This document shows, piece by piece, positions 58,693 to 64,000 of a stretch of DNA of 64,000 bases; position 1 is the stretch's first letter, and each line of letters starts with the position of its first letter. Below the pieces are notes generated by a model. The model was not told where the DNA came from and ran no database searches. It was given only the letters and a program-made list of their open reading frames with translations. Made by a program: the position numbers and the translations under genes. Origin of the DNA: Paenibacillus oralis (GTDB taxonomy: Bacteria > Bacillota > Bacilli > Paenibacillales > Paenibacillaceae); assembly GCF_003863965.1 (NCBI RefSeq), contig NZ_RRCN01000001.1, positions 5,414,304 through 5,478,303 of the forward strand. Direction: 5' to 3'.

Positions 58693-58879
58693 GCTAACGG
58701 ACTGGGGAGCCCTTATTTGCCTGAAAATACGGCGTTTCCATTTCTAACGGACAGAGGTGCGCTTATTTGCCCTAAAATGGTCGAAAAGGAACACTGAAAT
58801 GCCAAATAAGGTCCATGGTGTCCGTTACATTCTGGAAACCCTTGATTTCACTGAAATAAGGGCGCTGGGGTCCGTTAGG
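58693..58879. repeat. Dispersed intergenic repeat family B, copy 2
   Basis: Two forward modules (CTAACGGACTGGGGAGCC.CTTATTTG and CTAACGGACAGAGGTGCG.CTTATTTG) are followed by two inverted modules (CAAATAAGGTCCATGGTG.TCCGTTA and GAAATAAGGGCGCTGGGG.TCCGTTAG). All four carry the TAACGGAC form where copy 1 has TAACGGTTG, so pairing is kept although the sequence has changed. Confidence 0.85.
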
Positions 58880-59186
58880 GGCGGCAAGTCGGCATTACGG
58901 AAGTACGGCACCGCGGCCGGCATCCCAGATAATAGGTCGGCTCATGGTAATACGGTCATCTCTCGGCAATATGGCCTTAGGTCTCGACAGTATGGCCGGA
59001 CCGTAGCCGTAATCATGGCCTTCAACCCTTACCCATAATGCTGGCTCCACGCTGCCGATTCTCAACCTTCATCACCTCTGCTAGTTCATACCTCTCGTTT
59101 GGAATCCTTTTTCTATTCCTATCCTCCGAATATTGTAAACGCCCATAACGCCTTATTAAAACTTATATTTCCTTAAAAGTTTATAA

Positions 59187-59245
59187 TTGACAATTTAAAC
59201 AGACCTCCTGTAAGATGATTACATATGATATTGATAATCATTATC
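59187..59245 (+). promoter_or_regulatory. Promoter and Fur box of the siderophore operon
   Basis: TTGACA (59187-59192) and TAAGAT (59211-59216) have an 18-base spacer. The Fur box GATATTGATAATCATTATC at 59227-59245 matches the consensus at 18 of 19 positions and covers the expected transcription start. Confidence 0.9.
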
Positions 59246-59319
59246 ATTATATTGATTCTTCGATATTATCAGAATCAAGAGAAATAACCGCAGCTTTTTC
59301 GGGGATGGGAGGAGCTCTA

Positions 59320-60336
59320 GTGCACGGGGCGGGGAGCCAAAATTTGCAAAACCGGCTGATTATGAGCAAAGCCGAGGAAATGGGCATGGACTGCCGGCAG
59401 CTGATTGCCGGGTGTGAGGATTTTTTGGAGCTTACCTACAAGGGCAGAAGCATCGTGATCAACAAAACGAGATCCCATCGTCTGCCATTGATTGCGGGGC
59501 TGCTGGCGAAGAACAAAGAAGCGGCGAACCATTTGCTGCAGCGCCGGGGGCTGCCGGTGCCACCGTTTATTGTGGTCCCGGATATGGGGGAGAAGGCCGC
59601 CCGGTTTCTGGAGACCTGCGCGTCAGTGGTGGTCAAGCCGCTCGATGCCAGCGGCAGCGCCGGTGTCACGCTGGACATTCGGACCAAGGGGCAGCTTGAT
59701 GAGGCCATCCGAAGAGCCGGCCGATACAGCGGGAGCATCTTGATTCAGCAGTTTGTGCCGGGCGCCGATTATCGCGTCCTGGTCATAGGCGGCAAGGTGG
59801 CGGCGGTCACCGAGTACCGGCCTGCCTTTGTCATAGGGGACGGCTCCTCATCGGTAAGGGAATTGATCTGGCAGTTGAATGAGACGAGGATTAGACGGAG
59901 TGATATCGGAGAAATGGAGGCGTTTGCCGAAATCCAGGCAGATTCACCACGGCTGGCAGGGGTGCTGGACAAGCAGGGGGCAACACTTGATGATGTCATT
60001 CCGGCGGGAGCGAAGCTGGAGTTGTTTGAACTTCATAATGCTCCGGCCGGCGAGATCAGTGAAATTTACGCCGATCGTACGGATTCCGTCTGCCCGGCCA
60101 ACGCTGAAATGGCCATCGAGGCCGCGCGAACGCTGCAGATTGATGTCGCCGGCATCGATATGCGCTGCCCGGATATCGGCCGGCCCATAACGAGGACATC
60201 CGGCGGCATCCTGGAGGTCAATGCCCTGCCTGATTTTACGTATCATGTTTTTTCATATGAAGGCGCTTCACGCGATGTCACCCGCATGTACCTGGAATAT
60301 CTGTTTGAAGAATCACTTTCTGCATCCCATAACTAA
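59320..60336 (+). CDS. ATP-grasp ligase of the siderophore operon (PvsA-like/cyanophycin-synthetase-like)
   Basis: The frame is open from an ATG at 59215, but that codon lies in the -10 box and the frame would translate the Fur box. GGAGGAG at 59308-59314 points to the GTG at 59320. The 338-residue protein has an ATP-grasp core: VVVKPLDASGSAGVTLDI, ILIQQFVPGADYRVLVIGGKVAAVTEYRP and the metal-binding ILEVNALPDF. ATP-grasp enzymes form amide bonds through acyl-phosphates; PvsA does this in vibrioferrin assembly. It probably adds an amino acid to citrate or another carboxylate building block. Confidence 0.85.
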   Translation: MHGAGSQNLQNRLIMSKAEEMGMDCRQLIAGCEDFLELTYKGRSIVINKTRSHRLPLIAGLLAKNKEAANHLLQRRGLPVPPFIVVPDMGEKAARFLETCASVVVKPLDASGSAGVTLDIRTKGQLDEAIRRAGRYSGSILIQQFVPGADYRVLVIGGKVAAVTEYRPAFVIGDGSSSVRELIWQLNETRIRRSDIGEMEAFAEIQADSPRLAGVLDKQGATLDDVIPAGAKLELFELHNAPAGEISEIYADRTDSVCPANAEMAIEAARTLQIDVAGIDMRCPDIGRPITRTSGGILEVNALPDFTYHVFSYEGASRDVTRMYLEYLFEESLSASHN

Positions 60337-60358
60337 ATCAAAGGAGCGTTGGAGGGAT

Positions 60359-61732
60359 ATGTCGGTAAAGGTCCATAATGTCCAGAACGAATATTTGAGG
60401 CTGCAGGAAGAAAAGGAATCCAATGCACGCGCGTATCCCCGGCATTTTCCGCTGGTCATCGGCAGGGCGAAAGGAATGATGGTGACGGATACGGAGGGCC
60501 GCACGTACTATGACTGCTTGGCCGGTGCCGGCACGCTGGCGCTGGGCCATAATCATGAGGTTGTGGTGGAGGCGATTCGCGACGTGCTTGAGCAGCAAAT
60601 TCCGCTTCACACCCTTGATCTGGCCACACCGCTCAAGCTGACTTTTATGGAGGAGATGTTCTCGATTTTGCCCGAAGAAATCAGGAACAGCAGCAAAATC
60701 CAGTTCTGCGGCCCGACCGGGGCGGATGCGGTTGAAGCCGCGATCAAGCTGGTGAAAAGCGCAACCCAAGGCAGGTCTATTCTTGCCTTTCAAGGCGGCT
60801 ATCATGGGTCGACGCAGGCGACGATGGCGATGAGCGGCAATCTCAGCAAGAAGGAGCATCTGCAGAGTCTACTGCCGGATGTGCATTTTCTCCCTTTTCC
60901 CTATGAATACCGCTGTCCATTCGGTATGGGCGGCGATATGACCGCCAAGCTGAGCGCGCAGTATATCGAAAACCTGCTTGATGACTGCGAAAACGGCATT
61001 GCCGCTCCTTGCGGCGTCATTGTGGAGACGGTACAGGGAGAGGGAGGGGCGATCCCCGCCGATCTGGAATGGCTGAGGGAGCTGCGGCGCATCACGGCCG
61101 AAAGGGGCATCCCGCTGATCATTGACGAAGTGCAAACGGGGATCGGGCGCACGGGCCGCATGTTTTCGTTTGAGCATGCCGGGATCGTCCCGGATGTCAT
61201 CGTCTGCTCCAAAGCGGTCGGCGGCAGCCTGCCGATGTCGCTTGTTATCTACAAGGAAGAGCTGGATGTGTGGCCGCCGGGCGCGCATACCGGCACCTTT
61301 CGCGGCAACCAGCTGGCGATGGCTGCCGGGCTGGCAACGCTGCGTTACATCCGGGAACAGGATGTGCTTAACAATGTACAGGAACGCAGTGAGCAGTTTA
61401 TGACCTGGCTCGGCGCTCTGAAAGACAGATTCGCGGCCATCGGCGATGTTCGCGGCCGCGGCTTGATGATCGGGGTGGAGATGGTGGACACCGCCGGCCG
61501 CAAGGATCGTTTGGGCCATTATCCGCCGCATGGGGCACTGGCAGCCGCTATCCAGCGGAGCTGCTTCAACAACGGTTTGATTGTAGAGGTGGGCGGTCGC
61601 CGCTCCGCCGTCATCCGCTTCCTTCCGCCGCTGACGATCACCGAACGCGAAGCCGCGGATGTGCTTGCGATCTTCGAAAAGTCGGTAGCCGAAGCGCTGG
61701 CCGCGCTGCCCGTAACTTCCGTTTCAGGCTGA
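60359..61732 (+). CDS. Diaminobutyrate-2-oxoglutarate aminotransferase (class III, PLP-dependent)
   Basis: The ATG at 60359 follows GGAGGG; a longer frame from 60221 lies inside the previous gene. The 457-residue protein matches the DABA aminotransferase group (EctB/RhbA-like): AGAGTLALGHNHEVV, FCGPTGADAVEAAIKL, GGYHGSTQATMAMSG, IIDEVQTGIGRTG (Asp256) and PLP-binding Lys285 (VCSKAVGGSLP). It makes L-2,4-diaminobutyrate from aspartate semialdehyde and glutamate. In ectoine clusters it would sit next to ectA/ectC; here the IucA/IucC genes show it feeds a siderophore. Confidence 0.9.
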   Translation: MSVKVHNVQNEYLRLQEEKESNARAYPRHFPLVIGRAKGMMVTDTEGRTYYDCLAGAGTLALGHNHEVVVEAIRDVLEQQIPLHTLDLATPLKLTFMEEMFSILPEEIRNSSKIQFCGPTGADAVEAAIKLVKSATQGRSILAFQGGYHGSTQATMAMSGNLSKKEHLQSLLPDVHFLPFPYEYRCPFGMGGDMTAKLSAQYIENLLDDCENGIAAPCGVIVETVQGEGGAIPADLEWLRELRRITAERGIPLIIDEVQTGIGRTGRMFSFEHAGIVPDVIVCSKAVGGSLPMSLVIYKEELDVWPPGAHTGTFRGNQLAMAAGLATLRYIREQDVLNNVQERSEQFMTWLGALKDRFAAIGDVRGRGLMIGVEMVDTAGRKDRLGHYPPHGALAAAIQRSCFNNGLIVEVGGRRSAVIRFLPPLTITEREAADVLAIFEKSVAEALAALPVTSVSG

Positions 61733-61780
61733 GCAAGCAGCCGGTCAAATTATCCATATCGAGAAAGAGGGTTGGCATCA

Positions 61781-63481
61781 TTGCTGGAGATGGAGAGCAA
61801 GCCTCGTTCCGAAAGCTTGAAGCAGGCGAACCGGCACACGTGCAAGCTGCTGCTTAACTGCTACATCCGGGAGCTGGCGCAGGAGAGAGAGAATGACATT
61901 ACGCTGAACGCGGACATGCTTGACTATACGATCGCTTTCCCGGCCAGCAGGGTTACGGTTTTTGGGAAGCTGGCTTATTTTTCCGCCGCCGGAGAGCATG
62001 AATACGACAGCATCAGGCGGTCCGGCGCGAACGGAGCGAATGGCCATGTGGAATACAGGGATCTGGTTCGCTGGATCATCCGGGAGCTGCCGAGCGAAAA
62101 CCCGATTACGGCTGAACAGGTGCGCAGTTTTGCGGAAAAGGTGGACAATAGCTGCCGCAACCTCGCCCTGTTTATCGAGCGGACGGCGGAGCTTGACGTG
62201 TATGACTACCGTACATCGGAGCAATCGCTGATTTACGGGCATCCGTTCCACCCTTTTCCCAAAAATTCGCTGGGATTTTCCGAGCGGGATGTACGAATGT
62301 ACAGCCCGGAGCTGCGCACCTCGTTTCAGCTCGGGTATTTTGCCGTGAGCAAGGATGTGTACCGGGAAGAGTGGGTGGCCGAGGACAAAAAAGTACCGCC
62401 GCATGAGAGCGTGCGGGCGCATCTCCGGCATACGCTGGGGGACAAAAGCGGCGAATACGCTCCGCTTCCGGTTCATCCGTGGCAATACAAGCATGTGCTG
62501 GGTCTAGCCGAGGTTCAGGATTATGTTCGCGAAGGGAAAATAGTTCCCCTAGGCAGTCTGGGGCCGCTTGTCTTTCCGACAACCTCCGTGCGCACGGTAT
62601 TTGTGCCCGACATGAACTGCAATATTAAGCTGCCCCTAAACATGCAGATCACCAATTTGATCCGCACTAACAGTGACGAACAAATGCGCAGGACGCTGGA
62701 CGCCTCCCGCTATTTGCTGCGGCATGGCTGCTTTGGTCCGGATTCGCCTACCCGGATCGCTTATGAGACGGGCGTTGGCACCTGCCGGTTTGCGGAAGAG
62801 GAGCTGACCCGGCTGTTCACGGTGGTCTACCGTCCGGTTGAATTTGACCCGTCATGCACCTATGTGCTGGCAAGCCTGGTGGAAGCTCCGCAGCCGGGAA
62901 GGCCTTCGCGCCTGATGTCGATGCTGGGCGGCGGCAGCGGACAGAACGGACAGGCGGACCGCTGGTTTGCACGCTATCTGGAGCTGTCGCTGCTGCCGAT
63001 CGTGCGTGTTGCGTGGGAGAAGGGCATTCATTTTGAAGCCCATTTGCAGAACACGCTGCTGACCCTGCGGGACGGCATGCCGGACGCCTTCATTATTCGT
63101 GATCTGGAAGGCGTGAGCGTCGAGTCCGGCAAGGCGGGGGAAGGGCCGGGGGCAGCCCGGGGGCAGGACCTGTCCGGTCCCTTGTTCTATTCAAGAGAGC
63201 AGGCGTGGGCGCGGACATCGTACTATTTTATCGTAAATCATCTCGGCTCGCTTATTCATGCCATGGCCAGGGATGCGGACGTTCCCGAAGCGCATTTTTG
63301 GACGATCGTTCGCGAATCGCTCCGGCAGGAATATGAGGGCTCCGGCAATGCTTTTGCGAAACACTTGCTGACGGCCGATACGTTCTATGCCAAGCGGAAC
63401 ATGCTGAGCTGCTTAAGAGGAAACGGCGAGATGCCTGCTTATGTGCCGGTCGGCAATTTGATGAAAAAAACGGGGGAGTGA
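61781..63481 (+). CDS. NRPS-independent siderophore synthetase (IucA/IucC family)
   Basis: I prefer the TTG at 61781, 10 bases after AGAGG; a TTG at 61772 is too near that site. The 566-residue protein has the IucA/IucC hallmarks: YGHPFHPFPKNSLGFS, LPVHPWQYKHVL, PTTSVRTVF...KLPLNMQITNLIR and FEAHLQNTLLTLRDG. These enzymes adenylate a carboxylate (citrate or 2-oxoglutarate) and join it to an amine or alcohol. Diaminobutyrate from the enzyme encoded upstream is the likely nucleophile. The C-terminal FhuF-like domain typical of the family is present. Confidence 0.92.
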   Translation: MLEMESKPRSESLKQANRHTCKLLLNCYIRELAQERENDITLNADMLDYTIAFPASRVTVFGKLAYFSAAGEHEYDSIRRSGANGANGHVEYRDLVRWIIRELPSENPITAEQVRSFAEKVDNSCRNLALFIERTAELDVYDYRTSEQSLIYGHPFHPFPKNSLGFSERDVRMYSPELRTSFQLGYFAVSKDVYREEWVAEDKKVPPHESVRAHLRHTLGDKSGEYAPLPVHPWQYKHVLGLAEVQDYVREGKIVPLGSLGPLVFPTTSVRTVFVPDMNCNIKLPLNMQITNLIRTNSDEQMRRTLDASRYLLRHGCFGPDSPTRIAYETGVGTCRFAEEELTRLFTVVYRPVEFDPSCTYVLASLVEAPQPGRPSRLMSMLGGGSGQNGQADRWFARYLELSLLPIVRVAWEKGIHFEAHLQNTLLTLRDGMPDAFIIRDLEGVSVESGKAGEGPGAARGQDLSGPLFYSREQAWARTSYYFIVNHLGSLIHAMARDADVPEAHFWTIVRESLRQEYEGSGNAFAKHLLTADTFYAKRNMLSCLRGNGEMPAYVPVGNLMKKTGE

Positions 63482-63486
63482 AGCGA

Positions 63487-64000
63487 GTGGGAACCATGAG
63501 CAGTTTGTCTAACTTGTCCGACCCGAAGGCGGCCGCCTACCATGACGTGCAGGAGAGAATCATGCGCCAGACGCTGGAGGCTTTATGGTTTGATGGCATC
63601 TTGAACCGTAGTGAAACCAACAGAGTTTGGCGGACAGACGGAGTAGGAAGGGATGGAAAGCCGGTCGCCTATACTTGCGAGGCGGAGGAAAAATATTCAT
63701 TCGGCCGGGTGAAAATCGTCAAGGGCTCCATCCAAAGAGAAAACGAACCCTGCACCGACCTATATCTGTTTCTGGAGGAACTGGTGCTGGGCAACCTGCA
63801 AGGGGAGCGGATCGCCTCCTTCATCCAGGAGCTGCTGGAAACGCTGGCTAAGGATAACCAGTGCCGGGCCGAGCTCCCCGAGTGCATTCCGGACAGTGAC
63901 AGACACTACGATGCGCTGGAAAGCCATATGACGGACGGGCATCCTTACCATCCGAGCTACAAGTCCAGACTTGGCTTCACTTTAAAGGACAATCTGGCGT
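63487..64000 (+). CDS. Second IucA/IucC siderophore synthetase (3' end cut by window)
   Basis: The GTG at 63487 follows GGGGGAG with an 8-base spacer; an ATG at 63496 is also possible. The frame is open to the end of the window (171 codons visible). Near the end it reads ALESHMTDGHPYHPSYKSRLGFTLKDNLA, the IucA/IucC N-terminal GHPxHPxxKxRxGF motif. It begins 5 bases after the first synthetase gene, in the same operon. A second synthetase is normal in these pathways, because one couples the first arm and the other the second. Confidence 0.9.
   Translation, partial: MGTMSSLSNLSDPKAAAYHDVQERIMRQTLEALWFDGILNRSETNRVWRTDGVGRDGKPVAYTCEAEEKYSFGRVKIVKGSIQRENEPCTDLYLFLEELVLGNLQGERIASFIQELLETLAKDNQCRAELPECIPDSDRHYDALESHMTDGHPYHPSYKSRLGFTLKDNLA

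Larger units (their letters stand above)
58560..59319. other. Intergenic region between iron importer and siderophore operons
   Basis: The 760 bases contain a terminator (58561-58582), a family B repeat (58693-58879), a stretch at about 58895-59020 with several imperfect repeats of the TACGG/ATGGCC type, and the Fur-controlled promoter at 59187-59245. Open frames at 58585 and 58757 run through the repeat, lack ribosome binding sites and are not called. Confidence 0.6.

Noticed and set aside
58757..59038. 93-residue open frame
   Set aside because: It runs through a family B repeat and the imperfect repeats behind it, with no ribosome binding site.
60359..61732. Ectoine biosynthesis (EctB) as the role of the aminotransferase
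   Set aside because: No ectA or ectC gene is adjacent, and the gene lies within a Fur-controlled operon with IucA/IucC synthetases.

Overview
The window looks like a chromosomal segment of a Paenibacillus-like, low-to-mid GC Gram-positive bacterium (Bacillota). Supporting signs are strong AGGAGG-type ribosome binding sites, many GTG/TTG starts, sigma-A promoters, lipoprotein solute-binding proteins, a YesN/YesM-type two-component pair, many LacI-family regulators with sugar ABC transporters, and intrinsic terminators with T-tracts. No rRNA, tRNA, CRISPR array or prophage is visible. One transposon of the solitary TnpB type is present.

Layout. (1) 1-8740: a GntR/LacI-type regulator cut by the window edge, then a 668-residue LacI regulator fused to a second sugar-binding domain. 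It is followed by an RbsBAC-type sugar ABC transporter and an unassigned protein; a TTTACGTAAA palindrome recurs at the regulator's promoter, its 3' end and the transporter promoter. (2) 8800-19210: another LacI regulator, then an operon with a GH35 beta-galactosidase, two permeases, a lipoprotein and a secreted GH43 enzyme (probable galactan/arabinogalactan use), preceded by three ATGAAAC-NN-GTTTCAT operators. (3) 19320-22054: an M20 amidohydrolase with a DUF3100-type membrane protein and a small membrane partner. (4) 22314-23504 (minus): a soluble Ser/Thr kinase and a small Ser/Arg/Tyr-rich protein. (5) 23545-29374: a prenyl synthase with a large duplicated-looking N-terminal half, then two radical SAM proteins and a fused siroheme decarboxylase (AhbC, AhbD, AhbA-B types). 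(6) 29472-34200: a GH20 hexosaminidase, a TnpB element apparently inserted in the loop of the GH20 terminator, and an AT-rich pair (HAD hydrolase, YoaP-like acetyltransferase). (7) 34276-35570 (minus): a CPA2 cation/proton antiporter with a structured leader.

(8) 35746-51382: a large hydroxyproline catabolic region. It has an XRE-cupin regulator, response regulator and sensor kinase, a CUT1-type ABC importer, an M24 Xaa-Pro peptidase, a DAO-type oxidase subunit, two proline-racemase-family proteins, a DapA-family deaminase, an aldehyde dehydrogenase, a BFD-like ferredoxin, a 2Fe-2S subunit and an FAD subunit. Together these can take hydroxyproline peptides to 2-oxoglutarate: epimerisation, oxidation by an HcnABC/LhpBEF-like dehydrogenase, deamination and semialdehyde oxidation. 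(9) 51665-53720: a secreted HExxH protein with Ig-like and discoidin-like domains. (10) 53749-64000: Fur-controlled iron uptake. It holds a FecB/C/D/E-type importer, an FhuF-like reductase, and a second Fur-boxed operon for an NRPS-independent siderophore (ATP-grasp ligase, diaminobutyrate aminotransferase, two IucA/IucC synthetases, the last cut by the window end).

Long gene-free gaps are largely occupied by two dispersed repeat families, each unit about 190-210 bp and made of four short modules. Family A is at about 10209, 22083, 32468 and 51397; family B is at 47742 and 58693. The substitutions in family B keep its modules complementary, which suggests a folded structure is maintained.
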